Shown: piece after piece, positions 1-13,260 of the stretch
Position numbering within the stretch: the first letter of the stretch is position 1
Layout: every line of letters begins with the position of its first letter
Origin: Pogonophryne albipinna
Taxonomy: Eukaryota; Chordata; Actinopteri; Perciformes; Artedidraconidae
DNA: 64,000 nucleotides
Reading direction: 5' to 3'
Assembly (NCBI GenBank): GCA_028583405.1
Contig: CM053257.1
Coordinates: 32,049,071 to 32,113,070, forward strand
The notes under the pieces: model-generated
Databases searched by the model: none
What the model was told of the DNA's origin: nothing
Seen by the model: only the letters and a program-made list of their open reading frames with translations
Program-made: the position numbers and the translations under genes

Positions 1-56
1 GAATTGCCTCTGTGTCTGAAAATGTGCTATATAAATAAACTTGCCTTACCTTACCA
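1..56 (+). repeat. 3' tail of an L2-type LINE
   Basis: The stretch ends in a conserved fish L2 tail: 'gtgctatataaataaac' followed by short CCTTA/CCTTG repeats. The same tail closes the longer L2 copy at 9080-9144. Only the terminal part is in the window, so the body lies upstream of base 1. Confidence 0.7.
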
Positions 57-139
57 TATGACAATAAAACCTTAATGAGAATTGAATTATATTTATATAA
101 CCAGCACGGCCCCTAGTAGACACCCCGAACACAACAACA

Positions 140-425
140 CAGACTATAACACCTCTCTCTAGCAATATGTGCAATATGTTCAATATATATGTATGCCGTT
201 AAAAAATGTGCAATATATACACCTGGCTGCTAAATCCTCAGAACTGTTGGGTGTGTATTTTTGTAAAATGTGTAACTTATTTATTATAATATCTTATTTT
301 TGTATCTTTAGTAAAAAAAATTATGCATGCTTAGGTAACATTAAGCAGTCTTTGTCTCTTTTCTGCCGTAACAATGTACATGTCCCCTCTGTGGGACTAA
401 TAAAGGTATTCTGATTCTGATTCTG
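140..425 (+). repeat. Non-LTR retroposon 3' tail
   Basis: The segment ends with 'gggactaataaaggtattc' and then repeated TGATTC units. This is the typical end of a truncated fish non-LTR element. A close relative of the tail occurs at 52540-52602. No coding sequence is attached. The family is not resolved. Confidence 0.55.
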
Positions 426-1280
426 ATACTGAATTGAACAGATTACGGCTCTTATTTCGAAAGTCTGGCAGGAAGCGCGCGTGTCTCGTTATCGCGTGCT
501 TGACGCTCGGTGATGCACTCTGCGCGGTGGAAGAGAGAGAGAGAGGAGAGGACTTGCAGAGATACGGTTCGTGCTTATCCAAATGCCACCGGACACCGAC
601 AGAGGCCTCGTACCGGACGCACGGAGGGTGGTAGCGGGGCCGAGAGGCACGAGACTTACCGGGAACATGGCGGCGGGAACAACAACCTGAACGGTACCGG
701 AGCAACGATACATTAGAGGAAACGACGCGGTTGGCGGCACGGTAACGGAGGAGCATCACTTAACACAGGTCAACGAATAACAGCTCAACAGTCAACACCT
801 TAGATAAGGTAATACAGATGTATAAATAACATAGAGATAAATATGCATGTTTGTATGTTTATCAATTAATATATCAATGCATCGAACTAGGTATCTTGCT
901 GTAATGATTCTGATTGCATGGTGTCTGAGGATGGCCTGTGTTTAATGTCTTAATTTGCACCTATGCACTGCTGTATGTAGCTTATGATATGTGTACTGTG
1001 TTACTGTGCAATACTACTCGTTATGTTGGTATACAAATATAGATTATTGTTATTTTAGAGGCATTTCCACAATTATCCGTTTTTGATTTAATAAAATACA
1101 ATTGAATTTAATACAAAAATAAAAGACAATTCCATTTATCAAAAAGGCTGATGAAGGTGGGTGTCATAAAAGGAGAGGTTGCTACAGTAAATCAGTAAAG
1201 ATAAGATGAATCAAGATGCAGTTTACAATGGGTTAGAGTTAAGAGATGTAAGATAATAAAACATAATCTTAAATGCAATA
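426..1280. other. Non-coding stretch, no gene seen
   Basis: AT-rich sequence without a convincing exon. Short ORFs at 434-759 on both strands overlap one another and show no recognisable domain. The last 90 bases (1190-1280) resemble 5660-5750, which suggests an old dispersed repeat. Confidence 0.5.
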
Positions 1281-1977
1281 GGCGCTTTCACACCGGAGTA
1301 CTTTTCCCAGTGTAGTTCTGATATAGTTCCGAAAATTTGCGTTCACACCAAAAAAAATCCGGAACTAGAACTTAGTTCATGAGAACCTTTTGACCCCCTT
1401 TCAGTCCCTGCTATACCTCATTCACACCAACGCAACTCCGGTTCTAGCTCCGTGCTAGAGCTTTTCAGGTTCAGAACCGGTTCTTCGGTTTAGCTCCGGC
1501 TCTTTTCACACTGCCCAGAGTCCGACTGGTGCTGCGTCATTGCGTCATCGTTTGCGTCATGACGTAACCGTTTGCATGCCTGCTTCATAAAGCCAAACCG
1601 CGCGGAAACCCCTCACAGCTCACACCGACAACAACAACAACAATGGCCGATTGTGCTCCAGCTTCCTCTGTACCTCTTCGGAAGACCAGATTCCCAGTAG
1701 GTAGCTGCTCTCTTCAGTGAACCACTGCTGCTTGTTAAGTTTCTCCATCGTTGTGTACAAACTGGATAAAACGTGGGCTTTTTGTTGTTGTTCAGGAGTT
1801 GATCCCGCCCCTGCCCCCGCCTCCACGTAAGCGTGACGTATGCGGTGCTTTTGCTCTAGCCGGACAATTTTTTGGTGCTTGAAACTAACCAGATTCCGGA
1901 GCTAAGAGGCTGCTCCGCTGCGGTATGAACAGGAAAACCCGGTGCTTTTCAAGCTCCAGCTCCAAACCGGCCCAGAG
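1281..1977 (+). mobile_element. PIF/Harbinger-like element, right end lost
   Basis: The left terminus reads GGCGCTTTCACACCGGAG. The same terminus, with an inverted partner, bounds the 147-bp miniature element at 30885-31031. On the minus strand 1620-1826 encodes a short peptide whose 'YLLGIWSSEEVQRKLE' portion resembles the Myb/SANT-like protein that accompanies Harbinger transposases. No right inverted repeat is found before the next repeat begins at about 1978, so the copy is truncated. The family call is inference from the terminus and this fragment. Confidence 0.55.
1620..1826 (-). pseudogene. Myb/SANT-like fragment of a Harbinger element
   Basis: A 68-residue reading frame contains a helix-rich core (W-F-T-E-E-S-S-Y-L-L-G-I-W, then EEVQRKLE). 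This matches the pattern of the Myb-like DNA-binding proteins carried by PIF/Harbinger transposons. It is far shorter than the intact protein and lies inside a terminally truncated element, so it is a remnant and not a host gene. Confidence 0.45.
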
Positions 1978-2662
1978 CGCAGCGTCATACTTCCTGAATG
2001 AAAAGTCAACTATAATATGAGACATATGAAGAAGTTAAACTTTAAACATCCATGATTCAAACACTTTATCCAGGATAAAAGCCACATAGTTGCACCTGCA
2101 AGGTGAATACAGCTGGTAAAAGAAAAAAGTGTTTGAATGCGTACATTAACAGGTTTATGATATTACTGCCCCGTCTAAGACACGAGTGGATCTGACTTTA
2201 ATTACATTTGTCTCAAGTGCTTCGTCAACTTAATGTGTTGCTTAAAATAATACTTCTGCATACAGTATGTGACACTGTGAGTGTTGCACGGCCAGATACG
2301 GCTCAGCTGACTCAGATAAGAAAATATATGATACATTATGAAGTGATATGCGGCGGACTGTACTTAATGTTACTCTGATCCGGTTACTTATGTTGTGGCA
2401 GATATTTAAGTAAGCTTTCTTAACGCTAATGTTATAGGCCTAATAGTCAGATTGCTCTGAAGATGGGAGGTGATATTCTATTAATGATCACGTTCACACA
2501 GTCGGTGATTTTTGCCGGCCGTCTTTCCTGCAACGGCAGCTTTTCTGTATTTCCTTTCTCCTGTAATATGACTTGATCGCTTTAAACTCCGCACACTGAG
2601 CTCTGATTGGTCAGCAGGCAGTGCTTTCACTGAGTTGAGCTCTTAGCCTGCAACCTAACCTG
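1978..2662 (+). repeat. Copy A of a TACTACGAA-ended element (partial)
   Basis: From 1978 the sequence matches 2899 onward almost base for base, at an offset of 921 bases, for several hundred bases. Copy A lacks the outer end that copy B shows near 2677. It stops at about 2662, just before copy B starts. The same family occurs in reverse orientation at 6953-7257 and 12166-12624. Confidence 0.65.
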
Positions 2663-2676
2663 GTCCCGACCAGGGA

Positions 2677-3734
2677 GGTATACTACGAATCTAGTTCAAC
2701 CTATCCTGGATATGTTTTGAGTTATCCGGTTGACTTAATCCAAAACAAAGCCGCTCTCGCTAAACTGTCCTACAACGCTGGCTATCAACTCGTTCGCTCA
2801 AGCCAGCCGTGTCCTATCTAGTTAGGTGCGCGTTCACATAAAAGGGGTGGTATCTGGAGCATTCAACCAATCACAAACATGGAGAAGCGTACTGACAACG
2901 CAGCGTCATACTTCCTGAATGAAAAGTCAACTATAATATTAGACATATGAAGAAGTTAAACTTTAAACATCCATGACTTAAACACTTTATCCAGGATAAA
3001 AGCCACATAGTTGCACCTGCAAGGTGAATACAGCTGGTAAAAGAAAAAGTGTTTGAATGCGTACATTAACAGGTTTATGATATCACTGCCCCGTCTAAGA
3101 CACGAGTGGATCTGACTTTAATTACATTTGACTCAAGTGTTTCGTCAACTTAATGTGTTGCTTAAAATAATACTTATGCATACAGTATGTGACACTGTGA
3201 GTGTTGCACGGCCAGATACGGCTCAGCTGACTCAGATAAGGAAATATATGATACATTATGATGTGATATGAATGATAATGGGACACATCGACGTCTGCAC
3301 TCACAGTGCCGCTGACTGTAGGCTACGTAATGTTACTTTGATCCGGTTACTTATGTTGTGGCAGATATTTAATTAAGCTTTCTTAACATAGCCTAATAGT
3401 ATAATAGTTATAATAGTCAGATTGCTCTGAAGATGGGAGGTGATGTTCTATTCATTTTCACGTTCACACAGTCGGTGATTTTGGCCGGCCGTCTTTCCTG
3501 CAACGGCAGTTTAAACTGTATTTCCTCCGCACACTGAGCTCTGATTGGTCAGCAGGCGTGGTGCTTTCGCTGAGTTGATCTCTTATCCTGGAACCTATCC
3601 TGCTTCGGAGCACAGACTAGGTTCCAGGATAAGTCACCATGGAGATCTAGCCCGCTAAAAAGTGAACCAGCTTCGTAGTACCGGAAATCCCAGAAGTTAT
3701 CTTGCTAAACGAAAGTCCTGCTTCGTAGTATACC
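2677..3734 (+). mobile_element. DNA transposon copy B, TIR GGTATACTACGAA
   Basis: The element is bounded by GGTATACTACGAA (2677) and its inverse TTCGTAGTATACC ending at 3734. About 1.06 kb lies between, with no transposase, so it is a non-autonomous copy. Near the right end it carries a hairpin (CTTATCCTGGAACC against GGTTCCAGGATAAG). I could not fix a target duplication. Superfamily is uncertain. Confidence 0.6.
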
Positions 3735-3818
3735 CCCCCGATCTCCATTCAGAAAACACGCATTTTAAAAGGTGATATTTTAACTCAATAACATTAGGTG
3801 ACATTATTGTGGCACAAA

Positions 3819-4272
3819 CAGAGGTTGCGCTAGACTTTTTCGCTGTCCGTCATTTTGACGGACAGGATCGTAAAACTTCCGTCAAAATCCAGAATGACCC
3901 GTCGGCCTTTACACAACTCTGAAGAGGGGGGGGGGGGGAAGCATGCTCGTGAACTGTCAACGGGGGGGGACAGTTCACCTGCGCCGTGTTATGCATGGCT
4001 GCTGCACCTCGCGGGAGCGTGCACAGCGTAAAGCCAAAACTCACAGACATTTCAATGATTTGTACGGCACAGTTAGGTTTGGAAACGGTATAATTTCCTT
4101 TTTGGAGGGCATGCATAACACGGCATAACACCGGAGCCTCGCTGCAGGGAAACTTTGGCGCTGTTCCGAGTTTGTTCTAATCTGTCAAAATGACGGACTG
4201 CTTTCAGATTTGTCCGTCATTGTTAAAAAAAATCCGTCATAGACGGAAAATATTCGGTTAACGCGACCTCTG
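3819..4272. mobile_element. hAT miniature element with 8-bp target duplication
   Basis: The ends are CAGAGGTTGCGCTAG and CTAGCGCAACCTCTG-like (GTTAACGCGACCTCTG). They are flanked by GGCACAAA (3811-3818) and GGCACAAC (4273-4280), a 7/8 matched duplication. The inside has 'gtccgtcattttgacggac'-type hairpins and G runs and no transposase. CAG...CTG ends with 8-bp duplications are typical of hAT elements. Confidence 0.7.
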
Positions 4273-4280
4273 GGCACAAC

Positions 4281-6060
4281 AGTAAATCCTTAAATATAAA
4301 TATATAAGTGGCAGACATAATTTAATGAATTTTAAATGAACAATAACTGAATGAGTTTGTTTCACTCTTAGACCAGCAGGGGTACCAAATATATACAGAC
4401 TGCTGCAATAAGTACATTCATTAACTGTCTCATCGATGTTTGTCTGAATTAATATGATAATATTAACAATCATATCATTCCTATCAGCTGTCAATCACTG
4501 TTATGATTCACATATTCAGTGTTATTATTAAATAAACTATATTTTTTGGAGGAGTTAATGATGAATGTTCCTCAAGATGCTTGCTCACCCTCCTTCAAAT
4601 TTGAAAGACAAGTAATTACGATCATATACTGTATCAAAATTCAAAAGAATCAAAAGAACAGTTCAGTGCCCCACAACTTTACTGCAAACAGTTACAACCT
4701 TGACTTTACATCAGAAAGAACAAACATTAAAGAAGTGACTAACTGCATCAGTTAGGGTTAAAAAACGTGTATTCAGCTAAAACATATACATCGCTGCAGT
4801 TATTATCCAGTGGAAAGTCCTAACCTACTAGTTAAATCAAAGTGGTTACTTTTTTTTGGCTGGGCAGTGTAGTTTTACACACCGTCTTATTTGACTTTCT
4901 CAGGACTTAAACTGCAAAATATATACACACATACAAGGTCATCATCTTAACTGTTTTTTATGCTCATCCGTGAGCAGAGCATCGAGTTGGCATGTCTATT
5001 ACAGCTGAATGCGGCGATTACTATTTTGTTAAGCAAAACGCCTCACAAAATTAGTAAGATCCAAAGCTTTAGTGCGTTTTGATTCAATGCTGAGTACAGC
5101 CAAACTTGACAGTCTCTTCTCTGTCATTCCGGGACTTCCGTCCGGGCACTTCGGGTGACAGTATACAAGGAACTTGTTTGCGGCCTGCCAGTAAACCCAA
5201 AGCAGAAGAAGAAGTGACGTCAGCAGCTTAATTTGCCTAATTGACTTATTTCAGTGTGAACGCGATCTGCTCTTTAGTTCATGAACTAGTCTTACAGGAA
5301 GTTATAAACCACATGTTTGAGTTATTGTATTTCGGGTTATTATAGCCATAATTTAATCACTACATTTGACATGTTGCATTGCTTGCTTATATCAGCTTTT
5401 CTTCAACTCAAAAACTGCTTTTATCAATATTGACCTTCATATTCACACAGATTCATAGATTCAAACTGCTATATTAGAAAAGCAACATTTAAAATAGGAA
5501 TTTAAAAGGTATAACATGTCTACAGTCATCCAGTGATATGTTATCCTTAAAAAAAACTATTGAAAGGTATATTTCATTCCAATTAATTAGTGGGAAATCC
5601 ATTAAATCTCCGTTAGAAATGAACACTGAGAGGATATAACGAAAACAGAATAAAAGCTCTGAAATAAGTGCAGTAAAGTAAATTGTTTACAATGGGTTAC
5701 AGTTAGGATATGTGCTGTAAGATAATGAAACGTATTCTTAAATGCAATGATGCAATGCAGACATGTAAATATTAACTAAAGCTCAGAAATAAGTTTTGTT
5801 ATGAAATAAGTTTAGTTATGAAATAAGTTTAGTTATGAAATAAGTTTAGTTATGCAAAAAGTACAATATTTCCCCTCGAGGAGTCGAAGTAGATAGTGAA
5901 ATTATGGTAAAACAGTAGTAGAAGTACATGTACAAGCACCTCAGATTTGGTCATAAATACAGTATTACAGCGCTTTTAATATACTAAGTTGAATTTTACC
6001 AGCGTAGAAATGCAAAAACAAAAGAAAAAGAGGGTTAAATTAATCTGTTTCTATCCACAG
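4281..6060. other. Non-coding stretch
   Basis: No exon or RNA gene was recognised. It contains a short tandem repeat (5785-5852) and stretches rich in 'agtaaaagtac' that resemble the AGTA-rich hAT family seen complete at 18322 and 46516. Confidence 0.45.
5785..5852. repeat. 17-bp tandem repeat, about 4 copies
   Basis: The unit AGTTATGAAATAAGTTT is repeated head to tail about four times, with the first copy slightly diverged (TTTTGTTATGAAATAAG). Confidence 0.8.
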
Positions 6061-6154
6061 AGGACATGAGGGGAAACGTAAAGGCAGCAGCCCGTTTCTA
6101 AGCAACGATCACATCAACACAGCGTGCAGCAGCGCACACACCATGAGCTACAAG
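6061..6154 (+). CDS. Possible orphan first coding exon (MSYK...)
   Basis: The segment has a good acceptor before it (tctatccacag, ending 6060) and a good donor after it (AAG|gtaaca, 6155). An ATG at 6143 in the context cacaccATGAGC opens a four-codon start (M-S-Y-K). A motif resembling an RFX X-box lies 36-50 bases upstream of the ATG. No downstream exon that would continue this frame was recognised, as most of the following 20 kb is transposon. It may be a real first exon of an unrecognised gene, a decayed fragment, or chance. Confidence 0.25.
6093..6107. promoter_or_regulatory. X-box-like (RFX) motif
   Basis: CGTTTCTAAGCAACG is an imperfect palindrome. Its right half, GCAAC, is the strong RFX half-site. 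X-boxes typically lie close upstream of the start codon of ciliary genes. The match is good on one side only, so function is unproven. Confidence 0.3.
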
Positions 6155-6307
6155 GTAACATCTCCACTGTTCACCACACTCAACACAGTGCTTGGACAAG
6201 CATTCACATGGTATACTGAAATAAAACTACTAGTATCACACAGTGAAAATGCTCCTCACAAAAAATCCTGCAAGCATTAACCATGAATAACATCACAATT
6301 TATTTAA

Positions 6308-6702
6308 AGGGGCCCTGTTATGTTCAATTTCAGGTACATATTTGTATGTTGTGCCTCTACTGTGACATGTTTACATGCTCCAATGTTTAAAAAGGTATTT
6401 GATTTTTCTGCTTCCATTGGTTAGGTTAGCTCTGTTGTGATTGGTCAACAGCTTAGAGATGTCCCACCTCTTAGCTTATCACGTACAATGCGTTGGAGCG
6501 CTAGCCAATAGAAGTGCAAGTGTTACATAGTGATGTCACTATCTTGATGAAGTCCAATGGAGGCATTTCAGGCAGGGGGGGGGGGGGGGGGGGGGGGGGG
6601 AGGGAGTATGATGGAGAGATTTTAGCCTTTGAAGACCATTTACATGCACACAAACCTTTATAACAGGAAAGGAAAAACCCCAAAAAGCATAATCGGGCCC
6701 CT
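6308..6702. mobile_element. TTAA-flanked miniature element (piggyBac-like)
   Basis: The ends are AGGGGCCCTGTTATG and CATAATCGGGCCCCT, each adjoined by TTAA (6304-6307 and 6703-6706). TTAA target duplication is the hallmark of piggyBac elements. No transposase is inside. A run of 26 G (6575-6600) lies in the interior. Related ends occur at 7258, 26659 and 30791. Confidence 0.65.
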
Positions 6703-7275
6703 TTAAAGTGAAACCAGTGATTGAACAAGTATTCAGATGACTAATGTAAAAATACTAATATCACACAGAGTCAATACTCTAGTACAAATAAAAGTCCTGC
6801 ATTCAAAACATTACTAAAGTATGTAACATCAAAATGTACTTAAAGAGAAAGTAGTCACTGTGCATTAAAAATCCCCATACTTATCAGTTGCAGTCATTAG
6901 TCCAGTATTTAGTTTACACTAATCTAAAGTGTAAACAAACATCATTTCCTGAGGCCTGTACTACGAAGCCGGATTTACACTTAGCGAGGTAACTTCAGGG
7001 TTAACTCTGGGTTTCCGGTCCTACGACGCTGGTTCTCTTCTTACCAGGCTAGATCTCCATGGTAACTTGTGCTGAACGGCAAACCTGCTCCGGAGCAGGT
7101 TTGGAGTTTAAAGCTATCAAGTCATATTACAGGAGGATACAGAAAAACTGCCGTTGTAGGAAAGACGGCCGGAAAAAATCAACATTAATAGAATCTCACC
7201 ACCCATGTTCAGAGCAATCTGACTAATATAACATTAGCGTTAAGAAAGCTTACTTAAAGGTGACCTATCATGCAA

Positions 7276-7504
7276 AATAAGATAAGATAAGATGGACTTT
7301 TATTAATCCCTCGTGGGGAAATTGTTTCTCTGCATTTGACCCATCCTAGTGTTAGGAGCAGTGTGCTGCCATTTTGAACGGCGCCCGGGGAGCAGTGTGG
7401 GGAATGGTGCCTTGCTCAGGGACACCTCGGTAGCACTTGCTGGGACTTGAACTGGTGACCTTCCAGTTGCCAAGCCAAGTCCCTATCGACTTCGCCACCA
7501 CCGC
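7276..7504 (-). mobile_element. tRNA-derived SINE
   Basis: Read on the minus strand it has a tRNA-like head with a B-box-like GTTCAAGTCCC. A body containing 'ccctgagcaaggcacc' follows. The tail ends in CTTATCTTATCTTATTTT. The host sequence GCAAAAT occurs on both sides, consistent with a target duplication. The absent counterpart in the 26659 copy shows that this is an insertion. Confidence 0.65.
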
Positions 7505-7944
7505 AAAATGCACCGCAAAATGCACTTTTGTACGTCTTTTATACATGAATATATGTCCCCGGTGTTCTAGGGCAAGGGTTCCCAACCTTCATGTGCCAAA
7601 GACCGGCAGATACATAAAAAGAAAATTGCGGACCGGTTGTCAATTTTAACTGATTTTAATATTTACTCACCAGCAGGTAGCAACAGAGGCTAATTGTATG
7701 TAACAACCTGAACAAATACTAGAACAATATGCATCCAAAACATATTAACAACGTTTAAAAATGAACCGGTGTCGTTTTTTGGTTTTTCGGAAAAACGGAA
7801 AACCAAAAAAAACGACGTTATTCAGTTTTTAGACCAAAACGGGAAAACAGATAAAGCAACGTTTTGGTTGTTTGTATGATTTACGGATAATCCAGTGAAT
7901 GCTGGGAAAACGAGGAGAAGGCGCATTATGAAGGAGATGTCCGG

Positions 7945-9144
<1,200 letters not shown>

Positions 9145-10855
9145 GTGTGACACTGGCATTTGTTTTCAGAAGATATTATGATGGTAACGTTCGTTCCGGT
9201 GCACGTTCGACAGCATTTAGCACTACATCGAGATTAAGATTAAACTAATTTATCTTGGGAACACCCGCATATAGGCTACCTATGGAGTTAGCCAGATGTG
9301 TGTAAATTACTGTTCATGGTCATTTGAAAACAAATGCTGGTGTCGGACAGACACAAACACTGAGCTGAGCAGAGCACACACACACATCATGCGCCTTGGT
9401 GACTGGACATCTCCTTCATAAAACTAATAAAAGGGGGAGTAATCGGGCAGTTCGATGTGTGTAGAGATGTGTGTAGAGGTGTGTGTGGTTAACACGTAGC
9501 AGCCTGCAGTCACTCTTAAGCTGTTCTGATGAAGGTAAACACAGTGAAGGCGGTGCGTAAAAAGGCACAGCTCTCGGCGCGCTGGTGCTGCACTTCTCAG
9601 AGGCGGAGTTACACGTCCCGCTGCCTCCTGATGCTGCCTGCAGCCATTTCATGAAGTGAAGGAGGTTTTCCTTCTATAAAACAGCTGCGGGCAGCAGATA
9701 CCGTGAGAGTCCCTGACATGAATTCATAGATCAAGGCAGACTGGTTTACTCTCCTGTTTTGCCAATCCGGTGCTTAAACAAATAGCTCTACACCCCTGGC
9801 CGACATGTCCTTAAAATGAAGTCAGAGTTTGAAATATATCTCAAATAATGTATGCACTGCCATTTCCCCACATCCCCACGTCTGTAATCAAACGGTTGTC
9901 TTCTGTGCGCTCCTCTTCCTACTTGGCGCACCGGTAACTTTCTCGTGCGCACGAGAGGCTGAGACCAGGCTGACCCGCCGAATCCCTCGGAACACCATAA
10001 AAGCCATTTTCAACGGTTTTCTGGTGAAAGATTAACTAGGCTACTGGATAAAATAATATGACTGATATAGGTGCGAAAATTACCTCTGCGGACCGGTACC
10101 GGGCCGCGGACCGGGGGTTGGGAACCCCTGTTCTAGGGAACCCCTGTTCTAGGGAACTCACCAAGTGTCAGAAAACACAACCCTCTCTCTTGTCCTCCAT
10201 ACCCAAATCTATAAAAACGGGGCTGCAACGGATCTGATACAGACTGATCCAGATTTGAATTATTTTCTACGTCACAGAAGTGGTGCTCCGCCTATATGGC
10301 CAACTCTCCACCTATCAAGGGAATGTGGGGTTGGGCCACCGCAGGCCATTGCCACTCGAAAGCGCTGAAGACGCTGTAGTACATATGCCAGGCCTGTAAG
10401 TGACGCTGTAGTCTGCCACAAAAGCAGTGAAGAAGACTTCCCGCACATGGTTGCCATGGTTGCCCTTCTGTTTATTCTCCGCTGTGGCTCTTTTTCTCCC
10501 TCATCGAGGCAAGCGTTTGCTCCTGCTGCTGTTATTCATTGCAATCCCTCCCTCGCTGTAATTCTCTCCGGTTAGTCCACCAGCAGATGACAAACACCCA
10601 CCTCTCCGCCTCTTCCAAGGAACGAGGGGACCGTGCGGCAGAGTTTCAGTGCGATTTTTTTCCGCCGGTCAACATGTCCGTTCTCAAAGCACGCTCCCCT
10701 CTCCTGCAGGGGGGCGTGGGCAGCTGCAGCTCACAGAATCAGCCCCCTGCAAAAACAGGGGTGGAAAGAGCATATAGAGCGAAATGAGGCATGGCTAAAA
10801 TGCAGGATCTGTTTGGTATTTTTAAAAAAAAACTATATTTATATACAGGGGTGCA

Positions 10856-12165
10856 CATAACTTTTTGGTTCTCAAAGGAGCACCTGGAGATGTTGCTTGG
10901 TGCTCATCCTTAAAATGAAATAAACCGTAACTTTTGAGGGGGTCTTGACTTTATTTGCCAGACACACGGCACTGAACACACAGAGGTGAACACAGAACAC
11001 ACATGCAGAGGTGAACACAAGACAACATTAGCACGACCAGTAATCCTACAAGCTGTCATCACTACCCTCCTGTTCTCCTCACTGTCTTCCTCTCTGTCAG
11101 ACATGGTAGCTGATGATGTAGGCCTACTACTTTCTCTCTGGTTGAGTCTGCGATTAGATGCTTGCATCCACAAGTCAACAGCTGGTTTTGGGTCGAAAGT
11201 CTCTGATGTCATCTTAGACAATTGGATGTAATCAAATAAGTATGTGAACATAACCAATAACCTACCATAGCCAATAACAAATGAATGTAACTTATTTTAT
11301 TTGTGTTGTTCATTCATATCTTATTTTACCTTAACATTTATTTATTTATGCATTTTTTTTATCTCTCCAGTTTTAAAGGATATTTTTGGTTACTGTCTTA
11401 TAGTATACATTGGAATGATTTCACACCTGTTTATCCCAATAATTATAAAGGAGTGCCTTGGAAATATGTGTTTACATAAATTGTGACCAAACTGTTTGAA
11501 CTTAGACTAAAGTGAACTATCTAAACACTCAGAGTCCTTTACTTCACTGAGCTGTAGTTATCAGCCTCTCAGTCTGACTGGAGAGGACTCTCCCTCCACA
11601 TTATTGTAGAAACATCTTCTTCTTATATCCGTTAGAGCTCTAGCACCAGATTCTAATAACAACAGCGGGCGGTGCGCCCTTCTCTCGCTCCCTCGCTCAC
11701 TCCCTCGCTCACTCGCATTTTGGCTGTGAGCTGCGGGCGCCAGATAAGCCAACATCCCCCATTTTCATCACTTACAGCGCCCATAGTACAGGGCAGATGA
11801 AAAGTGTAACCGGGGTGAAAAGGGTGTTACATTTACTTAATTATGAATATTGTTACATCAAGGCCGAAAATTAGGATGAGCCCCAACGGTCAAAAATGTT
11901 TTTTTCCCTCCCAGAGCTGCCAGCGCAGCGCCTCCCCAGATCTGGCGCCCTAGGCGAACATCTATAACGCCAGTGCGACGGGCCGGCCCTGAGTTCATAT
12001 GCAACTCGCAAATATCTTTTTCTCTCTCTCTCTTCTCTCTTTTCTCTCTCTCTCTCCTCTCTCCTCTCTTTTCTCTTCTCCCTTTTCTCTCTTCTCTCTC
12101 TTCCTCTCCCTCTCTCAATTTTGGTACGCAAATGCGCCAAAATTTTTTTGGCGGAGGTGCGCAAC
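10856..12165. other. Unresolved repeat inside the nest
   Basis: This segment separates the TTAA element from the returning arm of the outer element, so it is an insertion or rearrangement. It starts with 'ggggtgcacataac' and ends with 'ggaggtgcgcaacac', which look alike in direct orientation. It includes a pyrimidine tract (12010-12117) and an hAT-like end 'gggccggccctg' at about 11982. No coding exon is seen. Confidence 0.4.
12010..12117. repeat. CT-rich low-complexity tract
   Basis: About 108 bases composed almost only of C and T. The Ser/Leu-rich and Arg/Glu-rich reading frames across it are artefacts. Confidence 0.9.
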
Positions 12166-12624
12166 ACATTAAGTTGACGAAACACACGAGACAAATGTAA
12201 TTAAAGTCATATCCACTCGTGTCTTAGACGGGGCAGTGATATCATAAACCTGTTAATGTATGCATTCAAACACTTATATTTTTACCAGCTGTTCTGTATT
12301 CACCTTGCAGGAGCAGCTATGTTGCTTTTGTCCTGGATAAAGTGTTTAAGTCATGGATGTTTAAAGTTGAACTAATATTTGTCTAATATTATAGTTTTCT
12401 TTTCATTCAGGAAGTATGACGCTGCGCTGTCAATACGCTTGTCCATGTTTGTGATTGGTAAAATGTTGCTAACCCCGCCCCTTTCATGTGAACGCACACT
12501 GAATTACCGAGTTGATAACCAGCATCGTAGGACTGCTTAGCGAGATCGCGTTTGTTTTGGGTTAGTTAAGCCAGCTAACTCAAACATATCCAGGGTATGT
12601 TGAACTGGATTCGTAGTACAGGCT

Positions 12625-13260
12625 AGGGATGCATATCGTTGACTTTTTTATGATACCGATACCACTGAACGATACCAATACTCAACCGATACATATCGTG
12701 ATACTTTGAAAATGTATCATCCCACAATTACTCCCATGAAGCGCTTTACGATATAGTTAACATGTCAAATGAATATTAAATTCAATTGTGGGACTTCTTG
12801 GACCTTTTAGTACTGAACAAACAATGAAAAATACATTAAAAATATGAAGAAAACCGATTATGGAATATCTTTTATAACACCCGCCATCAGGTGTGCCGCG
12901 TGAATAGCACATCTTGTCAATGCAAACAGACCGTTATAGCACCGTTATAATTAATGTTAAACCTGAGATTCGACTAGAGAACAAATAAATAATAGAATAA
13001 AGGTCATGAGATCTCGGCATTGCACAAACAAACACATCTCATCTTTAAAATCAACATTTGCCTTCACTGGTGGGAGAAAACAAATCCCATCACAGTTCAT
13101 TTGTGGGACTTTCACCTTTCTAGTATTGAACAAACAATGAAAAATACATAAAATATGAAGAAAAACGATGATGCAATCTAATTTATAACACCCGCCATCA
13201 CGGGCCACGGACTCACTTTTAAAATTAAATGTAATGTCTGTGTCATGATTCATTTGCTGC
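12625..13260. repeat. hAT-like fragment with internal direct repeat
   Basis: The left end TAGGGATGCATATCG is of hAT type. A block of about 110 bases at 12784 is repeated at 13098 (shared 'aacaaacaatgaaaaatac' and 'ataacacccgccatca'). The right end was not located and there is no target duplication, so the limits are approximate. Confidence 0.4.

Noticed and set aside
5216..5225. TGACGTCA (CRE-like) motif as a promoter
   Set aside because: It stands next to 'gcagaagaagaag' repeat-like sequence with no gene start nearby; a lone 8-mer is weak evidence.
9416..9652. Minus-strand frame repeated at 24671-25273
   Set aside because: The shared peptide occurs only because both are copies of the same hAT. 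It has no recognised domain and is interrupted by microsatellites.
11858..12200. Arg/Glu-rich and Ser/Leu-rich frames of about 100 codons
   Set aside because: They follow the CT-rich tract at 12010-12117 and have no domain pattern.
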